IMG/VR virus record: IMGVR_UViG_3300036801_000149
Location: 1-29,254 of that record
Strand: one strand, 5' to 3'
Source: a virus
Length of the DNA stretch: 29,254 bases
The notes beneath the pieces were generated by a model that was not told the origin of the DNA, made no database searches, and saw only the letters and a program-made list of their open reading frames with translations. Of the stretch, positions 6,147 through 13,788 are shown in pieces; the stretch's first letter is position 1, and the number at the start of each line of letters is the position of its first letter. The position numbers and the translations under genes were made by a program.

Positions 6147-7875
6147 AGTTGTCATCGACGCGAATCATCCGGCGGAGAAATATACGCGCGACGTCGCGGC
6201 CGGCCGCATCGTCGCGTCGAAGTGGGTGAAGCTGGCCTGCCGGCGTCACATCCAGGATCTCGCCGAGGGAGCGAAGCGAGGCCTCTGGTTCGATCCCACC
6301 GCCGCGCAGCGCGCGATCGACTTCTTCCAGTTCCTGAAGCACTCCAAAGGCAAGTGGGCCGGCGAACCCTTCGCGCTCGAGCCCTGGCAGCAATTCATCG
6401 TCTATTCGCTTTTCGGATGGAAGCAGGCGGACGGCACCCGGCGCTTCCGCTTCGCGCACGTGGAAGTCGCGCGCAAGAACGGCAAAACCACACTGTGGGC
6501 CGGCATCGGCCTCTATCTCTTCTTTGCCGATGGCGAGCCCGGCGCCGAGGTCTACTGCGCGGCCACGAAGAAAGACCAGGCCAAGATCCTCTTTTCCGAG
6601 GCCGAACGGATGCGGTCCGCTTCGCCCGGGCTGAAGAAGCGCATCGTCAGCTTCCGCAACAATATGAATATTCCCGGCACGGCCTCGAAGTTCGAGCCGC
6701 TGGGCGCCGACGAGGACACTCTCGACGGCCTGAACGTCCACGGCGCGCTGGTCGACGAGCTCCACGCCCACAAGACGCGCGGGCTCTGGGACGTTCTCGA
6801 AACGGCCATGGGCGCGCGCCGGCAGCCGCTGATGGCCGCGATCACCACGGCCGGCACGGATCTCGAGTCCGTCTGCTGGAAACAGCACGAGTATGGCGAA
6901 AAGATCCTCGAAGGCATCAATCGCGACGATAGCTTCTTCGTCTTCATCGCCTGCCTGGACGCCGAGGACGATTGGGAAGATCACCGCAACTGGATCAAGG
7001 GCAATCCGAATCTCGGCGTTTCGGTGAACCTCGAAGATCTCCAGGCGCGCGCGCTGAAGGCCAAGCAGATGCCCTCGGCCCTGAATTCTTTCTTGCGGCT
7101 GCGCCTCAACAAATGGACGAATAGCGAAACGGCCGCGGTGAAGATGGAAGACTGGCGCGCCTGCGTCGGCTTCCCGCTGAAGGGCAAGGACGCGAAAGTC
7201 CTGCGCGACGAGATCTCGAAGCAGCTCGAGGGACAGGAATGCTTCCTCGCCGTCGACCTCGCGTCTACTGAAGACATCGCCTGCGCTGCAAAGCTCTTCC
7301 CGCCGGTGAACGAAAACGATCCCTACATTTTCATCCCGCATTTCTACGTTCCCGAGGAGCGCCTCGAGGAAAAAATTGCCGAATGGCGCCAGCCATACGA
7401 CGTCTGGGCCCGCGAGGGATTTCTCACGGCGACCGACGGGAACGTGATCGATTACGACGTGATCAAGGAACAGGTCCTGGCGGACCACGAGCGGTACCAG
7501 GTGCGCGAGATCACCTTCGATCCCTGGAACGCCACGCAATTCGCGAACGAGCTGCAGAAGGCCGGCATCGCCCCGGAAAAGCTGGTGAAGTTCGCGCAGA
7601 CCATCGCAATGTTCGCGGAGCCAACGAAGCAGCTCCTCGAGGTCCTGCTCCCGAATCACAAGATCGCCCACCTGGGCAATCCCGTGCTCGCCTGGATGGC
7701 CTCGAATCTCCTGGTGAAGGAAGACAATAACGGCAACAAGCGCCCGGTGAAGGGCAAAGGCCGCGGAAAGATCGATGGCATCGTGGCGCTGATCATGGGC
7801 CTGGGCCGCGCGATCGCGAATGGATCGGACGGAGCGTCGGCCTATACCGCGGAACGCGGAGCAATGTTCGTATGA
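6136..7875 (+). CDS. terL: terminase large subunit
   Basis: A 579-residue ATPase-nuclease that pumps DNA into the prohead. Seen: an atypical Walker A at residues 112-119 (ARKNGKTT), Walker B at 204-208 (ALVDE), coupling motif ITTAGTD at 236-242, first nuclease acidic residue in LAVDLAS at 371-377, a second acidic cluster in IDYDVI, and a C-terminal KIDG acidic site. These match the Terminase_1 (HK97-like) family at full length. P27 small subunit plus this type of large subunit plus HNH is the combination of cos-type packaging phages, so cohesive ends are a reasonable prediction. Confidence 0.95.
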   Translation: MSTKVVIDANHPAEKYTRDVAAGRIVASKWVKLACRRHIQDLAEGAKRGLWFDPTAAQRAIDFFQFLKHSKGKWAGEPFALEPWQQFIVYSLFGWKQADGTRRFRFAHVEVARKNGKTTLWAGIGLYLFFADGEPGAEVYCAATKKDQAKILFSEAERMRSASPGLKKRIVSFRNNMNIPGTASKFEPLGADEDTLDGLNVHGALVDELHAHKTRGLWDVLETAMGARRQPLMAAITTAGTDLESVCWKQHEYGEKILEGINRDDSFFVFIACLDAEDDWEDHRNWIKGNPNLGVSVNLEDLQARALKAKQMPSALNSFLRLRLNKWTNSETAAVKMEDWRACVGFPLKGKDAKVLRDEISKQLEGQECFLAVDLASTEDIACAAKLFPPVNENDPYIFIPHFYVPEERLEEKIAEWRQPYDVWAREGFLTATDGNVIDYDVIKEQVLADHERYQVREITFDPWNATQFANELQKAGIAPEKLVKFAQTIAMFAEPTKQLLEVLLPNHKIAHLGNPVLAWMASNLLVKEDNNGNKRPVKGKGRGKIDGIVALIMGLGRAIANGSDGASAYTAERGAMFV

Positions 7876-8066
7876 AGTGGATCCAGCGGCCGAAGTGGCT
7901 CAAATGGCCATCGATACTCGGATCTCAGGAGCTAGCCGCGGCCGCTGGCTTCGGGCTTTTTGTGCGGGGCGTTTGGATGGTCTATAAGCCCGCTGCTTTC
8001 CTCATCGCGGGCGCGATTCTGATGTGGATCTCCTGGATCATGTCGCCGCCTCCGCGATCAACCTAA
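7872..8066 (+). CDS. small membrane protein between terminase and portal
   Basis: A 64-residue protein starting at ATG 7872, overlapping the terminase stop as ATGA. After a basic Trp-rich start (MKWIQRPKWLKWP) there are two hydrophobic stretches, about residues 21-39 and 41-57, ending in a Pro-rich tail. Tiny membrane proteins of this type are often found between terminase and portal in HK97-like phages; their role is not established. Four bases separate it from the portal gene. Confidence 0.65.
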   Translation: MKWIQRPKWLKWPSILGSQELAAAAGFGLFVRGVWMVYKPAAFLIAGAILMWISWIMSPPPRST

Positions 8067-8070
8067 AAAC

Positions 8071-9759
8071 ATGGGCCTATTAGGACAAATCCGCGCTCAG
8101 GCTGGATCGGCGCTTCCGCCCTGGGACGACTACTACTGGCATTTGGGACCGGGGTTAGATTCGGCCGCCGGAATGGCCGTCACTCCTGAGACCGCGATGC
8201 GGCTTTCGGCCGTCTTCGCTTGCATCCGGGTGCGATCGGAGACCTTGGGCTCCTGCCCGCTGATTATCTATAAGCGGCTTCCGGACGGAGGCAAGGTGCG
8301 AGCTCCGGAGCACCCGCTCTATCAGGTGCTGCACAATTCTCCGAACCAATGGCAGACCGGACTTGAGTTCGTCGAAATGATGCAGGCGCACCTCGATCTG
8401 CGGGGCAATGCATACGCCCACATCATTCCCGGAACGCGCGGCGCGATCGACCAGCTCGTTCCGATCCATCCGGATCTCGTGCAGGTGTACCGTTTGCCGA
8501 ACGGCAAGCTAAAGTATCAGGTCCGCTCGCGCTTCACCGCCGAGGTCGACTGGTACCTACAGGAAGAAATCTTTCATCTTCGAGGCCTGACGTCGGACGG
8601 CCTGGTCGGTTTCAGCCCGATCGCTGTCCAGCGCGAAACGGTGGGCACGGGCCTCGGCATGCAGGACTACGCCGCCCGCTTTTTCGCGAACGACGCAACG
8701 GCGACGTCGTGGATCAAACATCCGGCTAGATTCAAGGACGATGCAGCGCGCGATAAGTTCCGCGAGAACTGGCGCAAATCGCAGACGGCCGAGAATCGCT
8801 TCAAGACACCGGTGCTCGAAGATGGCCTGGAGCTGAAGTCGATTGGGATCTCGAATAAGGATTCGCAGTTCCTCGAGGCCTCGCTGGCCAGCCGCGAAGA
8901 GATCTGCTCCATTTTCCGGGTCCCTCCTCACAAAATTGCGATCCTGCAGCGGGCCACGAATAATAACATCGAGCATCAGGGAATCGAATTCGTCACCGAC
9001 TGCGTACAGCCCATGGCCACGCGATGGGAGCGCCGCATCAGCGCCGATCTAATTGATCCCGTCAGCGATGCACTCGACGACGGCGCCGAATATTTTGCAG
9101 AGTTTTCCGTCGGCGGACTGCTCCGCGGCGATTTGAAGAGCCGCTATGACGCGTACGCCATCGGCCGAAACTGGAGCTGGCTGAACCCGAATGACATTTG
9201 CAACTTTGAAGGCATGAACCAGATCCCGGCGGATAAGGGCGGCAACGAATACCTGCGTCCGCTCAACATGGTGCCTGCCGGCACTGTCTACGTGCCTGCT
9301 GGCGCTACGGATCAGCCGGATCCACTGAACCAGCCCAAGCCCGGAAATGACGATCCGGGAAAAACGCCGCCGCCGGATGCTCCCGATGATGAAGGTGAGG
9401 ATCAGAACGCCGCGCTTCTGAAGAGCTTCGCCACCGTGGCCGCGCGGCGCGTAGTGCGCAAGGAAGTCACCGTACTCCGAAAAGCGCTCGCGCGCGCAGC
9501 CGGCGCCGAGGCTTTTCTAAACGAAGCGGCCGCCTTTTATGCGGACCACAAGGAAATGGTGGCGCAGACGATGTGCATCTCGCCCGCGGCCGCTGGGCGC
9601 TACGTCTCCAGCAATTTGAAACTGCTCTGTGAAATCGCTGAGCCGGCCGAGAGGGGATCCGCGATCGATTGGATCGAAGATACGGCGCCGGAGGGGCTCG
9701 CGGTGCTCGCGCTGAAGGCCAAAATAAAGCGCCCGGCGCTCCAGGAGAGAACGGCATGA
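8071..9759 (+). CDS. portal protein, HK97 family
   Basis: A 562-residue portal that forms the 12-subunit DNA entry ring. Residues 40-110 (SAVFACIRVRSETLGSCPLI onward) are the classic start of the HK97 portal family (PF04860). Further signatures are HLRGLTSDGLVGFSPI near 170-185, FRVPPHKI near 288, and LNPNDICNFEGMN near 372. Beyond the usual core (about 415 residues) there is an acidic Pro-rich linker and a further alpha-helical domain of about 120 residues, a longer C-terminus than the HK97 protein. Its stop overlaps the protease ATG. Confidence 0.95.
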   Translation: MGLLGQIRAQAGSALPPWDDYYWHLGPGLDSAAGMAVTPETAMRLSAVFACIRVRSETLGSCPLIIYKRLPDGGKVRAPEHPLYQVLHNSPNQWQTGLEFVEMMQAHLDLRGNAYAHIIPGTRGAIDQLVPIHPDLVQVYRLPNGKLKYQVRSRFTAEVDWYLQEEIFHLRGLTSDGLVGFSPIAVQRETVGTGLGMQDYAARFFANDATATSWIKHPARFKDDAARDKFRENWRKSQTAENRFKTPVLEDGLELKSIGISNKDSQFLEASLASREEICSIFRVPPHKIAILQRATNNNIEHQGIEFVTDCVQPMATRWERRISADLIDPVSDALDDGAEYFAEFSVGGLLRGDLKSRYDAYAIGRNWSWLNPNDICNFEGMNQIPADKGGNEYLRPLNMVPAGTVYVPAGATDQPDPLNQPKPGNDDPGKTPPPDAPDDEGEDQNAALLKSFATVAARRVVRKEVTVLRKALARAAGAEAFLNEAAAFYADHKEMVAQTMCISPAAAGRYVSSNLKLLCEIAEPAERGSAIDWIEDTAPEGLAVLALKAKIKRPALQERTA

Positions 9760-10862
9760 AATATGAGCATATTGTCGCCGAGGTTTTTCGCAAGCCATGG
9801 GCCATCCTTCCAGAAAAGCTCCATGTGATCGCGCAGCTCGTAGCATTGCGAGCTTCGGGCGCCAGGCTCGGCGAAGCTGAAATCCGCGCGCGCCTGGAGG
9901 AGGCCGCCCTCGCGGCCGGCCCGCGGAACGCGCAGCAAAGCTTCGGCGCCGTCGCCCTGATCCCGATTCGGGGGGTTATCACCCGCCGCGCGAATTTGAT
10001 GAGCCAATTTTCGGGCGGCACTTCGGTGGAAAAGCTGACGGCGCAATTTCGCTCCGCAGTGGCCGATTCGGGAGTGAAGGCCATCCTCTTCGATGTCGAT
10101 AGCCCGGGCGGAACCGTGGAGGGCATTCCGGAGCTGGCCGAAGAGATCTACAAATCGCGATCGCAGAAAAAGAGCGTGGCCATCGCGAACGGAATAGCGG
10201 CGAGCGCGGCCTACTGGCTCGCCTCGGCCGCCGGCGAGATGGTGGTGATTCCCAGCGGCCTGGTCGGCTCGATCGGAGTGTTCACCGAGCATGAAGATTT
10301 CTCGAAAGCGCTGGAGCAGGCGGGCATAAAAACCACGCTGATTTTCGCGGGGAAATTCAAAGTGGATGGCAACGATATCGAGCCGCTGAGCGAAAGCGCC
10401 CGCAAAGATATGCAGGGCAAGGTGGACGCTTTTTACACGATGTTCGTGAAGAGCGTGGCGCGCGGCCGGCGAGTTTCTCAAGATGAAGTGCGCGCAGGAT
10501 TCGGGCAAGGTCACATGGTTCTCGCCGCCGATGCCCTGAAGGAAGGAATGGTCGACCGCGTGGCCACCATGGACGAGACTCTCGCCCGCCTCGGAGTGAA
10601 CGAAGCAAATCCGCCGCGAATGGCCGCGGCATCTGGCGACGCCGAAGTCCGCGCCGATATAGGTGACGACGATCCACTGGACGAACAAGATTGCGGCTGT
10701 ATGTGCGGCAACTGCGCCGCCGAAAATTGCGAGGCCTGCAGCAACGAGGCCTGCGCCGACGGAGCGTGCGCGGCGAGCGGGTGTCCGATGCAGGAACAGG
10801 CTAAGGCCAAAGCCAGCGCACTCGATATCGAGCGGCGCCGGCGCGAGCTGGATCTGCTCTAG
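9756..10862 (+). CDS. prohead protease, S49 (ClpP-like) family, with Cys-rich tail
   Basis: A 368-residue protein. Start set at ATG 9756 (ATGA overlap, CAGGAGAG upstream) rather than the longer open frame from 9669. It cleaves capsid scaffold domains during head maturation. Seen: VALIPIRGVI at 66-75, FDVDSPGGTVEG at 112-123, the nucleophile in GIAASAAYW (Ser150) and the partner Lys200 in AGKFKVDGN, the Ser-Lys dyad of S49/SppA enzymes. Residues 313-343 hold nine Cys in short spacing (CGCMCGNC, CEAC, ACADGAC, GC), then a charged tail. The Cys cluster could bind metal; comparable tails occur in some phage S49 proteins, function unknown. Confidence 0.9.
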   Translation: MKYEHIVAEVFRKPWAILPEKLHVIAQLVALRASGARLGEAEIRARLEEAALAAGPRNAQQSFGAVALIPIRGVITRRANLMSQFSGGTSVEKLTAQFRSAVADSGVKAILFDVDSPGGTVEGIPELAEEIYKSRSQKKSVAIANGIAASAAYWLASAAGEMVVIPSGLVGSIGVFTEHEDFSKALEQAGIKTTLIFAGKFKVDGNDIEPLSESARKDMQGKVDAFYTMFVKSVARGRRVSQDEVRAGFGQGHMVLAADALKEGMVDRVATMDETLARLGVNEANPPRMAAASGDAEVRADIGDDDPLDEQDCGCMCGNCAAENCEACSNEACADGACAASGCPMQEQAKAKASALDIERRRRELDLL

Positions 10863-10863
10863 G

Positions 10864-10906
10864 ACAGGGCTCCCAGGTCGACGGTTAGTCGAGCCTGGGA
10901 GATCAG
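10864..10906 (+). repeat. stem-loop element copy 1 (before the capsid gene)
   Basis: A 43-bp element right after the protease stop. CTCCCAGGTCGAC pairs with GTCGAGCCTGGGAG around a loop of about 5 bases, with a single-base bulge. The reverse complement recurs at 18301-18344, including asymmetric flanks (ACAGGG on one side, ATCAG on the other), with differences only in the loop. There is no T-run, so it is not a classical terminator. It lies in the 161-base untranslated region before the major capsid gene. A further GC-rich hairpin (10913-10928) follows, and the rest of that region shows nothing else. Confidence 0.8.
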
Positions 10907-11023
10907 ACTTCCGGCCGCCGACGCGGCCAGTTCCAAAAACAGCAAAGAACGCCGCCACGGTAAGCGTCCGACGACGCCGAGGAGCGGAGGCCTGCGCTGA
11001 ACGCTAAACCAGGAGAACGTGAA

Positions 11024-12325
11024 ATGTCGAACATTAAGGCGTTACGGCAACGCGAAGCGGAGTCGAAGAAAAAGCTCCGCGCGATGCTGGATAAAGCCGC
11101 GGCGGAAAACCGCGGCCTGAACAAAGACGAACAGGATGAGTACGACAAAGAGCTCGAGGTCTACGCAGTGAATAGCCGCACGCTCGAGCGCGAAGGTCAG
11201 CTCCTCGAAATGGAACGTCGCACCGATCCGGTCGACGATCAGAACGAACGAGCGGCCGCGGCGGCTGGAGCTCCGGTCCAGAAGCGCGGTTTTGAAACCC
11301 TCGGCGAGCAATTGAAGGCCGTGGTGAAGTATGAGAAGAGCAAGGGGTCCGTCCGCGATCCGCGGCTTTTCGCGGGACCGGCCGGGCTGGATGAAATCGC
11401 TCCCTCAGAGGGCGGGTTCCTGGTGCAGAAGGATTTCTCGGCCGAGCTATTCAAGCGGATGTATGAGACCGGGCAAATCGTCAGCCAGTGCCGGAGGATC
11501 CCGATCTCGGGGAATTCCAACGGCATCAAGATCAACGCGATCGATGAAGATTCGCGGGCAGACGGATCCCGGTGGGGCGGCGTCGTGGCCTACTGGATGA
11601 ATGAAGCGGGCTCGCTCACAGCGAGCAAGCCGAAGTTCCGCCAAATCCAAATGCAGCTCCAGAAGCTCGGAGCCATCTGTTACGCCACCGATGAGATGCT
11701 GGAAGATGCGGCCGCTCTCGAATCGGTCATCCAGGAAGCCTTCCCCGAAGAGATGGTGTTCAAAGTCGAGGACGCTATCCTGAATGGAACGGGCGCAGGC
11801 CAACTGCTCGGGATCTTGAATAGCGGCGCCGTGATCCAGCAGGCCAAGGATTCCGGCGACTCCGGAGCGGTCCTCACCACCAAGGACGTTTTGGCGATGT
11901 GGAACCGCCTCTGGGTTCCCAGCCGCAAGAACGCCGTGTGGCTTGCGGACGTCAGCGTCGAACCTCAGCTCTACCAATTGGTTTTGGGAGCTCCGTCCCT
12001 GGGCCAGATCCTGCTCTATACGCCGCCCGGCAATAACGGAAACAAGACCGCGATGCTGATGGGCCGGCCCGTGATCTTCCACGAGCACGGCGCCGTCCTC
12101 GGTACTCCCGGAGACATCGTGCTGGCCGATCTGAGCCAGTACCTGATGATCGACAAGAACGGCATCCGCCAGGATTACTCGATCCACGTGAACTTCCTCA
12201 CCGACGAAGGCGTATTCAGATTTATTTATAGATGCGATGGCCAAACGTGGTGGAAAAAACCTCTTACGCCGAAAAGTGGTGGATCCACGCTTTCTCCGTT
12301 CATCAGCCTGGCAACACGCTCATAG
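11024..12325 (+). CDS. major capsid protein, HK97 fold
   Basis: A 433-residue capsid protein with an excellent ribosome site (AGGAG at 11011-11015). Residues 1-75 are a charged coiled coil, the built-in scaffold (delta) domain removed by the prohead protease. The mature part starts somewhere after about residue 90; PSEGGFLVQKDF near 126-137 is the conserved HK97-family entry (PF05065). DEDSRADGSRWGG, YATDEMLEDA and ILNGTGAGQLLGILNS are typical interior motifs, and the C-terminal VNFLTDEGVFRFIYRCDG is the usual end of the P domain. It should be one of the most abundant proteins made, consistent with the long leader and strong ribosome site. Confidence 0.95.
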   Translation: MSNIKALRQREAESKKKLRAMLDKAAAENRGLNKDEQDEYDKELEVYAVNSRTLEREGQLLEMERRTDPVDDQNERAAAAAGAPVQKRGFETLGEQLKAVVKYEKSKGSVRDPRLFAGPAGLDEIAPSEGGFLVQKDFSAELFKRMYETGQIVSQCRRIPISGNSNGIKINAIDEDSRADGSRWGGVVAYWMNEAGSLTASKPKFRQIQMQLQKLGAICYATDEMLEDAAALESVIQEAFPEEMVFKVEDAILNGTGAGQLLGILNSGAVIQQAKDSGDSGAVLTTKDVLAMWNRLWVPSRKNAVWLADVSVEPQLYQLVLGAPSLGQILLYTPPGNNGNKTAMLMGRPVIFHEHGAVLGTPGDIVLADLSQYLMIDKNGIRQDYSIHVNFLTDEGVFRFIYRCDGQTWWKKPLTPKSGGSTLSPFISLATRS

Positions 12326-12339
12326 TTTCACGACGGTCC

Positions 12340-12368
12340 CGAGGAGCCTCCCTAAATGAGGGTCCTCG
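12340..12368 (+). terminator. hairpin after the capsid gene
   Basis: CGAGGA/TCCTCG (12340-12345 with 12363-12368) plus CCTC/GAGG (12347-12350 with 12358-12361) form a 10-bp stem with one G-G mismatch and a 7-base loop. No T-tract follows, so it may be an mRNA-stabilising or partial terminator hairpin between capsid and the next gene. Confidence 0.4.
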
Positions 12369-12395
12369 CAAAAATCTTAGAGAAGGAGAACCCAA

Positions 12396-12866
12396 ATGAA
12401 GGGATTTGTACTCGCAGAAGAAGGACACGTCGTGCAGGTCACCGCTCCCGTGGATATCACGGGCGGCGCCACCGGCCAGGCGTTTTCGATGAAGAAGTAT
12501 CAGCACGCCAGCATCCTGGTTCTCGTCGGCGTCTCGGCCGCGGCCTGGACGAAAATCATCGTGAACCAGTGTGTCGATCACACCGGGGCGACACCTGTGG
12601 CGATTCCGTTCAGCATCTACAAGGCGGAAACCGCCGCGGGCGACGTGTTGGGAGCTCGTACGGCCGTCGCTGCCGCCGGCTACACGCCTTCGGCCAATGA
12701 CGGGATTTTCTACGTCATCGAGCTGGATGCCAATGAGCTGGCCGATGGATCGCCGTACGTCCAGGTGCAGCTCACCAACGGGTCGAATAGCGTGATCGCC
12801 GCGATCGTCGCCGTATTGAGCGGCGCGCGCTTCGCCGAAACGCAAAGCCCGACGGAAATCACCTAA
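12396..12866 (+). CDS. putative capsid decoration or minor head protein
   Basis: A 156-residue protein with a strong ribosome site (AGAAGGAGAAC). It is rich in small residues and beta-strand patterns, with no signal peptide, membrane segment or Cys cluster, compatible with a virion surface protein. Features include HASILVLVGVSAAAW at 37-51 and a C-terminal SNSVIAAIVAVLSGARFAET. Genes of this kind directly downstream of HK97-type capsid genes often encode decoration or head-associated proteins. That role is inferred from position and composition only. A clear terminator follows it. Confidence 0.5.
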   Translation: MKGFVLAEEGHVVQVTAPVDITGGATGQAFSMKKYQHASILVLVGVSAAAWTKIIVNQCVDHTGATPVAIPFSIYKAETAAGDVLGARTAVAAAGYTPSANDGIFYVIELDANELADGSPYVQVQLTNGSNSVIAAIVAVLSGARFAETQSPTEIT

Positions 12867-12873
12867 CCCCCAC

Positions 12874-12907
12874 GGGCGGCGAGGCAACTCGCCGCCCTCG
12901 TCTTTTT
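12874..12907 (+). terminator. rho-independent terminator
   Basis: GGGCGGCGAG (12874-12883) pairs perfectly with CTCGCCGCCC (12888-12897) across a GCAA tetraloop, followed by TCGTCTTTTT. This is the best terminator in the window. It ends the capsid/decoration transcript and should reduce read-through to later genes. Confidence 0.8.
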
Positions 12908-12923
12908 CCGAAAGGATCCGAAG

Positions 12924-13148
12924 ATGAAGATTCACTTGCTGGAGGACGTCAAGCATCGCGGGCACCGGGGCGACATTGTCGACGTTCCCGATGAAGTCGC
13001 CATGGATTTGGAAAAGCATGGTCACGCAGCTTTTGTGCCCGACGAGCCCGAAGCGGCTGTCGACCAGGGCGAACCGGAAGCATCGGGGGATCCCCAGGAC
13101 GAGGAGCATTCCCGTCATCCCAAAGCGAAAGCCAAAAAAGCGAAGTAA
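12924..13148 (+). CDS. small two-part protein with basic tail
   Basis: A 74-residue protein with an AAAGGA ribosome site. Residues 1-40 form a beta-beta-alpha pattern (KIHLLEDVKHRGHRGDIVDV) that resembles the N-terminal strand-turn-strand of ribosomal protein L9, and also short phage head proteins found after capsid genes. Residues 40-62 are acidic and Pro-rich, and the end (KAKAKKAK) is basic. The next gene (13275) has the same design, so the two may be distant paralogues. Hairpins lie on both sides. Function unknown; head-associated is a guess. Confidence 0.6.
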   Translation: MKIHLLEDVKHRGHRGDIVDVPDEVAMDLEKHGHAAFVPDEPEAAVDQGEPEASGDPQDEEHSRHPKAKAKKAK

Positions 13149-13191
13149 CCCCAGTTCCGGGAGGCTCGCCTAGCTCTCTCGGATGCAAGGC

Positions 13192-13254
13192 GGAAGCGGG
13201 CTTTCTGAGAGGGGGCCCGCTTCCTAAAATATTTAGAGGGAAAATCATTTTCCC
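13192..13254 (+). terminator. two consecutive hairpins, possible terminator
   Basis: GGAAGCGGGC (13192-13201) pairs perfectly with GCCCGCTTCC (13215-13224), loop 13 bases, followed by TAAAATATTT. A second hairpin, GGGAAAA/TTTTCCC (13238-13244 with 13248-13254, 3-base loop), follows directly. The first stem plus AT-rich tail is terminator-like, but without a clean T-run. The rest of the 13149-13274 gap shows no gene. Confidence 0.5.
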
Positions 13255-13274
13255 CCATTGACTCGGAGGCCATT

Positions 13275-13475
13275 TTGTTCGTGCGACTCAAGACCGGGCG
13301 GGACGCCGGCCAAATCGTGGAGATGAAATTCGAGGATGCGAAAGCCATGCTCCTCGATGGCCGCGCCGATCCGGCGTATTCGGACGCCTCCGAGGTAACC
13401 GCTCCGATCGCGGAAGATATTCCGGCGCCTCAAAAGCACGCTGCAAATCCGCCGCGGCGAAAGAAAGCGAGATAG
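13275..13475 (+). CDS. small two-part protein with basic tail, second copy
   Basis: A 66-residue protein. TTG 13275 sits five bases after GGAGG; GTG 13281 is an alternative start that would lose two residues. Residues 1-35 (FVRLKTGRDAGQIVEMKFED onward) have the same strand-turn-strand-helix plan as the 12924 product. They are followed by an acidic, Pro-rich linker and a basic end (PPRRKKAR). Short proteins like this are common after phage capsid genes, role unknown. Four bases separate it from the next gene. Confidence 0.55.
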   Translation: MFVRLKTGRDAGQIVEMKFEDAKAMLLDGRADPAYSDASEVTAPIAEDIPAPQKHAANPPRRKKAR

Positions 13476-13479
13476 TTCA

Positions 13480-13788
13480 ATGAAGGGCATCGGCACAACC
13501 TGTTCAGCTCCCGCGCAAACCGCGGTGAGCAATTCGGCCTCGAAGGTACTTTCCGCCAATGGTTCGCGTGCGGAGCTGATTGCCGTGAACACCGGCACCG
13601 TTCCCGTGTTTCTAGGCTTCGGCTCGGCCCAGCCCACTGCCACGGCCTATCACGTGGCGCTGGCGCCCTGTTCGAGCGCGAACGACGGCACCGGCGGAAG
13701 CTTCGTCTGCGATTGGTGGGAAGGCGATGTCTATGCGATCGCGCCCGCGGGCGGGGGAACCATCTGCATCGGGGAGCTGAGCGAATGA
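13480..13788 (+). CDS. putative small virion protein
   Basis: A 102-residue protein, ATG 13480. It is rich in Ala, Ser, Thr and Gly with short predicted beta strands (SRAELIAVNTGTVPVFLGFG) and four Cys (residues 8, 64, 76 and 96). No enzymatic motif is visible. Composition suits a structural or decoration protein. Its last four bases overlap the ATG of the secreted beta-helix gene, so the two are probably translated together. Confidence 0.5.
   Translation: MKGIGTTCSAPAQTAVSNSASKVLSANGSRAELIAVNTGTVPVFLGFGSAQPTATAYHVALAPCSSANDGTGGSFVCDWWEGDVYAIAPAGGGTICIGELSE

Noticed and set aside
6139-7671. 510-residue open frame on the minus strand
   Set aside because: It is fully antisense to the large terminase, whose catalytic motifs are intact; long antisense frames are expected in GC-rich coding DNA.
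9600-10958. 452-residue open frame on the minus strand
   Set aside because: Antisense to the portal end and S49 protease, both with clear family motifs; translation is low-complexity and motif-free.
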